In this document: piece by piece, positions 8,040 through 16,458 of the stretch | Numbering within the stretch: the stretch's first letter is position 1 | Layout: each line of letters opens with the position of its first letter | Notes under the pieces: model-generated | What the model saw: the letters and a program-made list of their open reading frames with translations, nothing else | Told to the model about the DNA's origin: nothing | Database searches by the model: none | Position numbers and translations under genes: made by a program | Source: Deltaproteobacteria bacterium | GTDB lineage: Bacteria; Desulfobacterota; Binatia; UBA1149; CAITLU01 | Assembly: GCA_016218925.1 (NCBI GenBank) | Contig: JACRCR010000014.1 | Location: 1 to 42,867, forward strand | Reading direction: 5' to 3' | Length of the DNA: 42,867 nt

Positions 8040-8480
8040 ATGCTTCAACCAGGCACCAAAGCCCCCGACTTCACTGTCAAAGCCCACAACGGTCGCACCG
8101 TCAGCCTGAGCGATTACACAGGCAAGAAGGTCGTCTTGTGGTTCTACCCCAAGGCCGACACGCCCGGTTGAACGGTCCAGGGGAACGGGTTCCGTGACCA
8201 ATACAAACAGTTCGAGTCCCGCGGCGCAGTGATCCTCGGCTGCAGCTTCGATTCCGTAAGCGACAACAAGGCCTTCGCCGACAAGTTCGGCTATCCGTTC
8301 GCACTGCTTTGCGACACCGACCGCAAGATCGGCCTCGCCTACGGAGCCTGCGACGAGGCCGATGCCGGGTACGCCAAGCGCATCAGCTACGTGATCGACG
8401 AGAAGGGAGTGATCACGCACACGATGCCGAAGATCGACCCGACCACGCACACGGCTAAAGTGCTGGCGATGGTGAGCTGA
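8040..8480 (+). CDS. Peroxiredoxin of the BCP/PrxQ family, probable selenoprotein (UGA at codon 44 = Sec)
   Basis: This 146-residue thiol peroxidase reduces hydroperoxides. The ATG at 8040 has AGGAGA 7 nt upstream. The frame is MLQPGTKAPDFTVKAHNG and onward to WFYPKADTPG, then an in-frame TGA at 8169-8171, then TVQGNGFRDQYKQFESRG with normal peroxiredoxin sequence to the TGA at 8478-8480. In BCP proteins the motif is TPGCTxxxxxFRD with the peroxidatic Cys exactly where the TGA falls (Cys45 in E. coli BCP). Reading TGA as selenocysteine restores a full-length, motif-perfect protein, and a hairpin suited to a bacterial SECIS follows at once. The resolving Cys five residues on in E. coli BCP is Asn here; Cys residues remain in VILGCSF, ALLCDTD and YGACDEAD. 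Alternatives are a nonsense mutation or a base error, which would coincide with the catalytic codon by chance. Confidence 0.85.
8172..8200 (+). promoter_or_regulatory. Putative bacterial SECIS hairpin directly after the UGA codon
   Basis: Immediately 3' of the UGA the RNA can fold with an outer stem GGTC (8174-8177) with GACC (8196-8199), an internal loop, and an inner stem GGAA (8182-8185) with TTCC (8190-8193) closed by the tetraloop CGGG. The apical loop lies about 15 nt after the UGA and has a G in its first two positions, as expected of sites recognised by SelB. This distance is at the short end of the known range. The fold was made by eye, not by energy calculation. Confidence 0.6.
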
Positions 8481-8522
8481 CCCGCGGGTGCCTCGCCACG
8501 CGGGCGCGGAGCGAGGCGAGTC

Positions 8523-11027
8523 ATGACTTCGAGACCCGAAACGACGGCGCGAGTGGGGGCTGTCCCGCGAGACGGCGAGCAGGAAGGCCCGCTCGGCGCG
8601 GCCGAACTGGCCACCTTGGACGCCTGGTGGCGCGCGACCAACTACTTGGCAGTGGGAATGATCTTCCTGCGGGCCAACCCGCTGCTGCGCGAGCCGCTAG
8701 CGCCGGCCCACATCAAGCACCGCCTGCTCGGCCACTGGGGCTCGAGCCCCGGGCTGAGCTTCATCTATACGCACCTTGGCCGCCTGATCCGCCGCGACGA
8801 CTTGGACGTCCTGTTCGTGGCCGGCCCCGGCCATGGGGCCCCCGGGGTACTCGGGCCGTTGTACCTGGAGGGCACCTACTCGGAGGTCTACCCCGAGTGC
8901 AGCGAAGACCTCGAAGGGCTCGCGACGTTCTTCAAGCAGTTCTCGTTTCCCGGCCACATCGGCAGCCACATGACACCGGAGACGCCGGGGTCGATCCACG
9001 AGGGAGGCGAACTCGGCTACAGTCTCTCGCACGCCTACGGCGCAGCCTTCGACAATCCGGATTTGCTGGTGGCGTGCGTGGTCGGAGACGGCGAGGCCGA
9101 GACCGGCCCGCTGGCCACGGCCTGGCATTCCAACAAGTTCCTGAATCCCGCGCGCGACGGCGCAGTGCTGCCGATCCTGCATCTGAACGGGTACAAGATC
9201 TCCAACCCCACCATCCTCGCGCGCATCTCGCGCGACGAACTCGCCTCACTGATGCGCGGCTACGGCTACGAACCGTATTTTGTCGAAGGCACCGAGCCCG
9301 AAGCGATGCACCAGCGCATGGCGGCGGTGCTCGACGAAGTGATCGCGAAGATCCGCGCGATTCAGTCGCAGGCACGCCGCGGCGGCGCAAGCTCGGCCGG
9401 AGCTGCGACATCACACGCTCACGCGCCGGGAGACAGACCGGTGTGGCCGATGATCGTGCTGTGCTCGCCCAAGGGCTGGACCGGCCCGAAGAGCGCGGAT
9501 GGACACCACATCGAAGGCTCATGGCGCGCCCATCAGGTTCCGCTTCCCGGCGTGCGCAGCGATCCGCGCCAACTCGCGATTCTCGAAGCGTGGATGCGCA
9601 GCTACCGTCCCGAAGAACTTTTCGACGAGAGTGGGCGCCTGGTTGCCGAGCTGCATGCACTGGCGCCGCGCGGCGCGCGGCGCATGGGATCGAGCCTCCA
9701 CGCCAACGGCGGTCTGCTGCGTCGCGATCTTCACCTTCCGGATTTTCGCGACTACGCGGTGACGGTTGCCGAGCCGGCGGCGTTCAAGACCGAGAACACG
9801 CGGCCGCTGGGCGCCTTTCTGCGCGACGTGATGCGCAAGAACCCCGGCAGGTTTCGCGTCTTCGGACCCGACGAGACGGCTTCCAATCGGCTGCAGGCGA
9901 TCTACGAAGTCAGCAAGAAGACCTGGATGGCCGAGAGCCGTCCCGAAGACGCCGACGGCGGCGAACTGGCCGCGGACGGGCGCGTGATGGAGATGCTCTC
10001 CGAGCACACCTTGCTCGGCTGGCTCGAAGGCTACCTGCTCACCGGACGCCACGGTTTCTTCCACACCTACGAAGCCTTCGCCCACGTGATCGATTCGATG
10101 TTCAACCAGCACGCCAAATGGCTCGACATCGCCACCAACCACGTGCCGTGGCGCGCCTCGGTCGCATCGCAGAACCTCCTGTTGTCGTCTACGGTGTGGC
10201 GCCAGGACCACAACGGCTTCTCGCACCAGGATCCCGGATTCCTCGACGTGGTGACCAACAAGAGCCCGAGCGTCACGCGCCTGTATCTGCCGCCCGACGC
10301 CAACTGCCTGCTGGTGGTGGCAGACCACTGCCTGCGCAGCACCGACTGCGTCAACGTGATCGTCGCCGACAAGCAGAGCCATCGCCAGTTCCTGACCATC
10401 GACGAAGCGATCGACCACTGTGCCAAGGGTGTGGGCATCTGGCACTTCGCCAGCAACGACGACCGTGGCGGCGAGCCCGGCCAGCCCGACGTCGTGATCG
10501 CATCGTGCGGCGACGTGCCGACACTGGAAGCACTGGCCGCCACCGCGATCCTGCGCGAAGAGATCCCGTGGCTGAAGGTCCGCTTCATAAACGTGGTCGA
10601 CCTCTTCAAGATGATGCCCGCCGACGCCCATCCCCACGGCATGAGCGACGTCGACTTCGACAGCCTGTTCACCACCGACCGGCCGGTGATCTTCAACTTC
10701 CACGGCTATCCGTGGCTGATCCACAAACTGGCATACCGGCGCAGCAATCAGGAACGCATCCACGTTCGCGGCTACAAGGAGAAGGGCAACATCAGCACGC
10801 CGCTGGAGCTGGCGATCGAGAACCAGATCGACCGCTTCGATCTGGTGATCGACGTCATCGATCGGGTGCCGTCGCTCGGCTCGGCCGCCGCGCACATCAA
10901 GGAACGAATGAAGAACGCGATCCTCGGCCACCTGCGCTACGCGCACGAGCACGGCACCGACAGCGACGAGATCAACGCATGGCGCTGGCCGGCGCCGACC
11001 GTGGCACCGGCCTCAGCGACGCCGTGA
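8523..11027 (+). CDS. xfp: Xylulose-5-phosphate/fructose-6-phosphate phosphoketolase
   Basis: This 834-residue cytoplasmic thiamine-diphosphate enzyme cleaves xylulose-5-P (and often fructose-6-P) with phosphate, giving acetyl phosphate plus glyceraldehyde-3-P (or erythrose-4-P). Diagnostic sequences include [39 protein letters not shown], the ThDP/metal motif [20 protein letters not shown], and the C-terminal [20 protein letters not shown]. Length matches the family (about 790-830). The ATG at 8523 begins a somewhat longer N-terminus than usual before [18 protein letters not shown]. The stop overlaps the GTG of acetate kinase (GTGA), so the two are translationally coupled. Substrate preference between X5P and F6P cannot be read by eye. 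Confidence 0.96.
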   Translation: MTSRPETTARVGAVPRDGEQEGPLGAAELATLDAWWRATNYLAVGMIFLRANPLLREPLAPAHIKHRLLGHWGSSPGLSFIYTHLGRLIRRDDLDVLFVAGPGHGAPGVLGPLYLEGTYSEVYPECSEDLEGLATFFKQFSFPGHIGSHMTPETPGSIHEGGELGYSLSHAYGAAFDNPDLLVACVVGDGEAETGPLATAWHSNKFLNPARDGAVLPILHLNGYKISNPTILARISRDELASLMRGYGYEPYFVEGTEPEAMHQRMAAVLDEVIAKIRAIQSQARRGGASSAGAATSHAHAPGDRPVWPMIVLCSPKGWTGPKSADGHHIEGSWRAHQVPLPGVRSDPRQLAILEAWMRSYRPEELFDESGRLVAELHALAPRGARRMGSSLHANGGLLRRDLHLPDFRDYAVTVAEPAAFKTENTRPLGAFLRDVMRKNPGRFRVFGPDETASNRLQAIYEVSKKTWMAESRPEDADGGELAADGRVMEMLSEHTLLGWLEGYLLTGRHGFFHTYEAFAHVIDSMFNQHAKWLDIATNHVPWRASVASQNLLLSSTVWRQDHNGFSHQDPGFLDVVTNKSPSVTRLYLPPDANCLLVVADHCLRSTDCVNVIVADKQSHRQFLTIDEAIDHCAKGVGIWHFASNDDRGGEPGQPDVVIASCGDVPTLEALAATAILREEIPWLKVRFINVVDLFKMMPADAHPHGMSDVDFDSLFTTDRPVIFNFHGYPWLIHKLAYRRSNQERIHVRGYKEKGNISTPLELAIENQIDRFDLVIDVIDRVPSLGSAAAHIKERMKNAILGHLRYAHEHGTDSDEINAWRWPAPTVAPASATP

Positions 11028-12334
11028 GCGGTTCCGGACGACGGCGTGGCGCGCCGCAGACGAACCGCGACGGTGGGGCGCGAGATTCGCGGCCGCGCAT
11101 CGCGGTCATCAACTGCGGAAGTTCGTCGATCCGTTACCAGGTATTCGACGCGGACAGCGGAGCCCCGCTGGCGCGCGCGGTGCTGGACAACATCGGAGCA
11201 GCGCGCGCCGGCCTTCAGCTCCGGTGGCGCGAGCGCGTCGCCGCGGGCAGCGAGCCCGGCGAGCGACGCGAACTGAGTCAGACTGCCCCGATTGCCGATC
11301 ACCGCGAAGGCTTCGCGTGGCTGCTGGACGCCGCGCGGCAAGTTGAAGAGCTGGCGCCGGGTCCCGGTCTGCTCGGTTTCGGGCACCGCGTGGTGCACGG
11401 TGGTGAAAGATTTCGCCAGCCGACGCGGGTCGACGACGAGGTACTCGCCGCCATCGTCGCGTTGTCACCGCTGGCACCGCTGCACAACCCGGTCTGCGCG
11501 CTCGGCATCGAGGTTCTGCGGCGTCTGGTACCTCACCTTCCGCACGTGGCCGTGTTCGATACCGCGTTCCACCAGACGCTGCCCCAGCACGCGTTCCGCT
11601 ACGCGCTGCCCGACGCGCTCTACCGTGAGCACGCGGTGCGCCGCTACGGATTCCACGGCACCTCGCATTGCTACGTCGCAGGCCGCGCCGCCGCTCACCT
11701 CGGAATGCCTGCAAATGAGCTGCGCGCCGTCTCGCTTCACCTCGGCGCCGGGGCCAGCGCCGCCGCCATCGATGGCGGGGCCAGCGTCGACACCACGATG
11801 GGAATGACCCCGCTCGAAGGCCTGATGATGGGAACGCGCTGCGGCGACATCGATCCCGCCCTCCCGTTCTACCTGGCGCGTCACACACGGATGCCGCTCG
11901 ACGAGATCGAAGCTCTGCTCTCGCATCGCAGCGGACTTCTCGGCGTCGGCGGCAGCGCCGACATGCGCGAAATCGAGCGCCGCGCCGCGGCCGGCGACGC
12001 CGCCGCGAGTCTCGCCTTCGAGATGTTCTGCTATCGCGTCAAGAAGACCATCGGCGCGTACGTGGCGGTGCTTGGCGGCGCCGATGCACTGATCTTCACC
12101 GGCGGCATCGGCGAGAACTCGCCGCGCGTGCGAAGCCGGGTCTGCCAGCGGCTTGGCGCTCTCGGCATCGTCATCGACGAAGAGCGCAACGCCGAGGTGA
12201 ACCACGACGACGGCCGTGCTCGCGGCGCCGTCACCGGCATCCATCGCGACGACAGCATCGTCAGGATCCTCGTCATCCCCACCGACGAAGAGGCCGAGAT
12301 CGCGCGCCAGGCCCTGGCAACGATACGGCACTGA
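11024..12334 (+). CDS. ackA: Acetate kinase
   Basis: This 436-residue ASKHA-fold enzyme makes acetate and ATP from acetyl phosphate and ADP. Visible motifs are [14 protein letters not shown] (phosphate-binding Asn-Gly-Ser), [70 protein letters not shown] and [13 protein letters not shown]. The GTG at 11024-11026 is chosen because it overlaps the phosphoketolase stop as GTGA. An ATG at 10979 in the same frame is possible but would overlap xfp by 49 bp. The first roughly 25 residues before IAVINCG are basic and non-conserved. With xfp it forms a two-step ATP-generating acetate branch. Confidence 0.95.
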   Translation: MSGSGRRRGAPQTNRDGGARDSRPRIAVINCGSSSIRYQVFDADSGAPLARAVLDNIGAARAGLQLRWRERVAAGSEPGERRELSQTAPIADHREGFAWLLDAARQVEELAPGPGLLGFGHRVVHGGERFRQPTRVDDEVLAAIVALSPLAPLHNPVCALGIEVLRRLVPHLPHVAVFDTAFHQTLPQHAFRYALPDALYREHAVRRYGFHGTSHCYVAGRAAAHLGMPANELRAVSLHLGAGASAAAIDGGASVDTTMGMTPLEGLMMGTRCGDIDPALPFYLARHTRMPLDEIEALLSHRSGLLGVGGSADMREIERRAAAGDAAASLAFEMFCYRVKKTIGAYVAVLGGADALIFTGGIGENSPRVRSRVCQRLGALGIVIDEERNAEVNHDDGRARGAVTGIHRDDSIVRILVIPTDEEAEIARQALATIRH

Positions 12335-12398
12335 CGGCGCCGCGCACTGAAGAAGCCGCTCGGGGGTTGCCGATGCGATTCCGGGGCACGGACCGGAC

Positions 12399-15248
12399 TC
12401 AGCGGGTCGAGACCTCGAGCGAGATCGACGCCGTCGCCGCAGTGCCGCTTCGGCCGCCGTCGAGAATCTGCGCCGTGACGACTCGGATCGGCCCCGCCGG
12501 AGTCGACGCTTTGAGTCTCGCCTGTACTTTGAGCAGGAGCGTCCGGTTCCGAGTAGGCGGCAAGTTGCTGACACTCACCAGGCAGTTCTGCCAGACCTGC
12601 ACTTGGATCGCCGCTATCTCGGCGGCCGACAACCGGCTGTCTACCAGGATCGGCAGCGAGATTTCCCACCCCGGACCCCCGCTACAGAAGTTGACGTCGA
12701 TCGTTCCGGACCCGATCAGCCCGCTGTAATAGATCCCGAACGGGCCGTACGGATCACCTGGCTTCACCGCAACCGGCGGCGTCTTCCAGCCCAGGTCAAG
12801 GGGCAGACCGACTTCGGTCAGCGCGATGATGTCGCCGGTTGCGCGCACGCCGCGAGCAACGCTGTTGTCCACCAGTGCGGCCGACCAGTGCGCGAAGCCA
12901 TCAGGCAGCCCGCTGAAAGAGCCGCGGATCCGCAGCTTGCCGCTCGGTGCCGGCAGGTTCGCCCACGCCAGCTTGGTGTCGTCGCCGTTGAGAACGCCGC
13001 CGGCCAACCCGCTCGGAATCAGCAGCTTGAAAATCGCGAGGCCGGCGCCGTCAACCGGAAGCGCGAGCGTGAGCTGGTTGGTATTGCCGGCAACACTCGG
13101 ATCGCTGACGCCGGCGTAAGACAGTTCGCACGACACGTCTGCGGAACGGTTCTTGTTGAAGTCCCACGCGACGTGATCGGGACACGCCAGCCGCAGCGAC
13201 AATCCCGTGCCGCTGCGGTCGACTCCCATGATCGTGAAGCGCACCTTCGCGGATGCAACCATGGCACCGGCAATACGAAGTTCCGCGCGGTTGGTGATGA
13301 CGGCACCGACCGCGACCGTGTCGCTGATGCGCGTGTGTACGTGCACCAGGACGGTTCCGCGGTACGGGGCGAGGTCGAGCGAGAGAACCCCGTCGGCGCC
13401 TGGGGCCGCAGGCGCCGTCTTCAGCACTTCGGGAGGGTCGACCTCAACGGACTCGAACACCAGATCTGGCGGCAGCATGTCGCGCAGCACCGAGGGGTTG
13501 GTTTCCAGGCCCTTGCCGGTGATCTTGATCTGATACGCCACGCGCGCGCCCGGCAGCGGGTCGTCCTCGATCCGCTTCTGCATATTCATGTGAGCTGCCA
13601 CCGGCCGCGCGCCGGGGCAGCGCTTGAGCGCCGCCTCCAGAGCGCGCCCGCGATCTCCGGCGGCATGTTTGTGATGGACGAACACCGCCTTGTTGGGATT
13701 GTCCGAGGTGCGACAATCTCCGTGCGCCGCCGGCCCCTCCACGTGGATTCCCAGCACCGACCCGTCCGGCAAGACCAGCGGCGATCCGGAGGTGCCCGGC
13801 TCGGTATCGACGAAGTGATCGATGACGTCCGAGTCCGACTCGCGAATCGCTCTGCCGGAGGCGCTCTGCTGCATCACATCCATCTGTCTGGGACCGCTGT
13901 CGGATCCGTGGCCGATCACGACCGCGCCTTCGCGGTCGCCGAACGCATCGCTGAGTCCGAACGCATCATGCTGAACGTTGGGACGTACTTGGAGCAGCGC
14001 CCAGTCGTGCGGCGCGCCCGACTGGCCGGGCAGCGTGACTTCCAACTGTTCGCCGTCGAGAAGCTTTGCCCGGTACTGCTCAAGCCCACCTCCGAGAGTC
14101 TGGTCCGTGCAGGACTTGCCCGCGTGCAGACCGGCGGGACAGGTGTGCGTGGCCATGTTGCAATCGATCGGCTTGCCGTCGCCATCGAGGCCGCAGCCGT
14201 ACACTCCGCAGATCAGCGTGGCAGAAAGATTCCGCTGCCGGGGATAGCTCTTCCCTTCTTGAAACATCAGGTGGCCGGCAGTCAGCAGGCACAGATTCTT
14301 GTTGATTCCGGGTTCGATGAAGAACGCCGTGCCGACGAAGGTCCGTGCCACGCAGCGGGGATCAGCGGAGTTCGCGACCGGACAAACGACGGCACCGCAG
14401 GCAAGCCCGGCACGGGTGCCTCCCTGGCATATGTTATCGCGGCAGGCCTCGGGCGCTCCGCCGGTGCTGGAGGGACACCAGCACTCTACCGAGGTGTCCA
14501 TCCCGCAGACACCCCGCTCCGCGACCAGCAAACAGACGCGATCGTTGTAGGAGGCAACGCGGCTATCGCGCTGATCACAGATCGAGCGCGGCGTGGGCAC
14601 GAGCGAGCGATCGCCGGCGTAGCCGTGCTGGACTTCGGCAACGACGAAGCGTGAGACGCGCGCGTAGGGTCCGACGAACAGGGCGACGGAGACGGAGCCC
14701 GTTCCCAGGTAGCGCGACGCGCCGCGGCCCGCGCGGAAGTCTCGGCGGGTGAGCACGTCGAATTCGCCCGAGGCGTCGGTAGCCCGGATTTCGATGCGGT
14801 CGCCGCGCACCAGCACGACGTTCTCGAAGTGCAGGCGCAGCCACGGCGCCCCCTCCACTTCGACGACATCGTCGAAGATCCGCGTCGGTCCCGCGGCGCT
14901 GGCGGCGTGCGCGCCCGAATCGATCCGGACTTCGACGCGCTCGCCGACCTGCGGCGCCGCCTGTTGGGCGCCGCCGCAGTCCGGCGCTGCGGTGAAGCCG
15001 GCTCCTTCGGACATCGATGCCGGCCGGCTTGCAGCATCGTCGGGTGCCAGGCAGCGCCCGGCATCGGTCAGACACAACGCCGGCTGACCCGGACCAGTCG
15101 CGGCCTGCCAGCGCAGCGCCCAAGCCGCCGCGGGCGCCAACACCAGTGCCGCAAGCGTCACAAGGACGACGCCGGCCACGCAGTGGCGCGGCCCTCGTAC
15201 GGCATTCCAGCCTGCAAACCCGGTGTGCAACGCTGCTCGAGTCTTCAT
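12399..15248 (-). CDS. Secreted trypsin-like serine protease with C-terminal Ig/DUF11-like domains
   Basis: This 949-residue protein has a signal peptide (VAGVVLVTLAALVLAPAAAWA). The ATG at 15246-15248 follows a very strong GGAGGT Shine-Dalgarno. The N-terminal 270 residues are Cys-containing and of unknown family. A trypsin-fold domain follows with the triad readable as LLTAGH (His near 326), HDWALLQV (Asp near 413) and GTSGSPLVLPDGSVLGIHVEG (Ser near 485). After about residue 540 come beta-sandwich segments: VAYQIKITGKGLETNPSVLRD looks like the DUF11/isopeptide-type repeats of surface proteins, and the last 350 residues resemble further Ig-like modules. It is probably an exported protease or protease-like adhesin. 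The substrate is unknown and no anchor signal is seen. It is convergent with ackA. Confidence 0.8.
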   Translation of the reverse strand: MKTRAALHTGFAGWNAVRGPRHCVAGVVLVTLAALVLAPAAAWALRWQAATGPGQPALCLTDAGRCLAPDDAASRPASMSEGAGFTAAPDCGGAQQAAPQVGERVEVRIDSGAHAASAAGPTRIFDDVVEVEGAPWLRLHFENVVLVRGDRIEIRATDASGEFDVLTRRDFRAGRGASRYLGTGSVSVALFVGPYARVSRFVVAEVQHGYAGDRSLVPTPRSICDQRDSRVASYNDRVCLLVAERGVCGMDTSVECWCPSSTGGAPEACRDNICQGGTRAGLACGAVVCPVANSADPRCVARTFVGTAFFIEPGINKNLCLLTAGHLMFQEGKSYPRQRNLSATLICGVYGCGLDGDGKPIDCNMATHTCPAGLHAGKSCTDQTLGGGLEQYRAKLLDGEQLEVTLPGQSGAPHDWALLQVRPNVQHDAFGLSDAFGDREGAVVIGHGSDSGPRQMDVMQQSASGRAIRESDSDVIDHFVDTEPGTSGSPLVLPDGSVLGIHVEGPAAHGDCRTSDNPNKAVFVHHKHAAGDRGRALEAALKRCPGARPVAAHMNMQKRIEDDPLPGARVAYQIKITGKGLETNPSVLRDMLPPDLVFESVEVDPPEVLKTAPAAPGADGVLSLDLAPYRGTVLVHVHTRISDTVAVGAVITNRAELRIAGAMVASAKVRFTIMGVDRSGTGLSLRLACPDHVAWDFNKNRSADVSCELSYAGVSDPSVAGNTNQLTLALPVDGAGLAIFKLLIPSGLAGGVLNGDDTKLAWANLPAPSGKLRIRGSFSGLPDGFAHWSAALVDNSVARGVRATGDIIALTEVGLPLDLGWKTPPVAVKPGDPYGPFGIYYSGLIGSGTIDVNFCSGGPGWEISLPILVDSRLSAAEIAAIQVQVWQNCLVSVSNLPPTRNRTLLLKVQARLKASTPAGPIRVVTAQILDGGRSGTAATASISLEVSTR

Positions 15249-16266
15249 GATCCACCTCCCGTGCGGAAGTTCCGTAGCGGCGGAAGCCGGTCGCCTCGCC
15301 GCCGGGCGCGAGGAGGTGGGGGAGGAGATGCGACCGGCCGAGCGCGGCGCGCGTTCCCGGCGGTGATCGTCTATTGCGCGGGCGGGGCTGCCACGGCTAT
15401 CCGGCGGCGCGCGGCGCGTGCAACCGACGACGTTGACGCACTTTGTCTAGGCCGCTGCGCACGGCTTGTCCATGAATCGAGCCTTTTCGGCGCCGGCCAC
15501 TGCGGCGATTCACAGCGTCGCGGCTGCACAACCGCGGATTTGCCGCCGATCGCGGCCGCGCCTCGGGAAATACCTCGAGTCGCACGCACTGGCCCACGTC
15601 TGGGGGTTGGTTGTCGCTGCATGACGGCGGCTCGCGGCGGGCTGCCCAAGAAGCACTCCGCCGCGCTCGCCTCGTTCCATTTGCGATCGCTACCGCAGCG
15701 CCGCTGACCGGTTTCAGTGGTCTCCTCTGCAGCACGCGGCTGCATTCTGCCGCCGCGGCTGGAGTCCGAAACGAGCCTTTCCCGCCAGCCGATACGCGAC
15801 CGCCACATCGCTCGGCTCGAGGGGAATGGCCTTCTCAGCCGCGCACCGAGACCATCTGATCTACAGTCCAGTCGTGCGGGCCGGAAAACATCCGAAGCGT
15901 CCTTCGCGCTCAGCCGGTTTCGCGCTCGCGGTCGACCGCCACACGCGCACCGGTCGGGCAGCATGTCTCATCAGATGCCGGGAAAGTCCCGGCGCGGCCG
16001 GCGCAGCATCCAAAGCTCAGGAATATTCCTGTCGTCTGTCGTTTCTCGTGCCGCTTCTTGCGAGGACGGTCGCCGGGTCGTGAAATGCAGGGAAGCTTGC
16101 GGAACAAAGAAGCGATATTGCTGCTGCTCGCGCAACTGCCGCGCAGCATGAGTCGGCATGCGCACAGCATGGACGGGAGCACAGGCGAGCGGCCGCGACC
16201 AGAAGAAGATCGCCATCGACCGATAAGGAAGCGACGCGGCAATCATCACGCGGCAGCGAAGACGAC

Positions 16267-16281
16267 GTGACGTTCCGTCAC
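16267..16281. promoter_or_regulatory. Perfect 6-bp dyad GTGACG/CGTCAC upstream of the PKD/NHL-cytochrome genes
   Basis: GTGACG and CGTCAC arms are separated by TTC, about 180 nt upstream of the first gene of the module. The size and symmetry suit a dimeric transcription-factor site. No regulator can be assigned. Confidence 0.3.
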
Positions 16282-16411
16282 ACGAGCGGCACGAGTCCGT
16301 TCGCTGCAACGAGCGCGACCGCCCAATGTGTCGCGTGAGAGTTGATTGTCCTCACATCGGTGTTATCCGTCGCGCGAACAGTCGATTGTGATCTGTTCGT
16401 TCCTACCGATG

Positions 16412-16440
16412 CGATGGTGTCGGTTCGACACCTTCCATCG
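16412..16440 (+). promoter_or_regulatory. 5'-leader hairpin just ahead of the PKD/NHL gene ribosome site
   Basis: GGTGTC (16416-16421) can pair with GACACC (16427-16432) around a GGTTC loop, and outer CGAT/ATCG arms can extend the stem with a TTCC bulge. The hairpin ends a few nucleotides before the AGGAGG ribosome-binding site, so it may affect mRNA stability or initiation. The fold was made by eye. Confidence 0.35.
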
Positions 16441-16458
16441 GTTCAGGAGGAAGGGGAG

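Larger units (their letters stand above)
15249..16458. other. 1.2-kb gene-free region between divergent surface-protein genes
   Basis: No frame here shows a recognisable protein, a good ribosome site and sensible composition together; the short frames are Arg/Ser-rich and look like noise. The region separates the divergent protease gene and the PKD/NHL-cytochrome pair, so it should hold promoters for both. The right half (about 15900-16460) is less GC-rich. Two dyads can be seen, at 16267-16281 and 16412-16440. I searched by eye for cyclic-dinucleotide riboswitch (GEMM) signatures and found none. Confidence 0.6.

Noticed and set aside
8040-8480. Genome-wide reassignment of TGA as a sense codon
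   Set aside because: Several intact genes end in TGA at the expected place (xfp, the VWA gene, abiEi), so recoding is specific to the peroxiredoxin.
8627-11023. Upstream extension of the acetate kinase frame through phosphoketolase
   Set aside because: This part is an Arg-rich out-of-frame reading of xfp; only the portion after 11024 is acetate kinase.
12335-12398. Intrinsic terminator between convergent ackA and protease genes
   Set aside because: No stable GC hairpin followed by a T-run could be drawn on either strand.
15371-16309. Short frames in the 1.2-kb gap (for example 15371-15964 minus, 15717-16151 plus)
   Set aside because: They are Arg/Ser-rich, lack ribosome sites and resemble no family; treated as non-coding.
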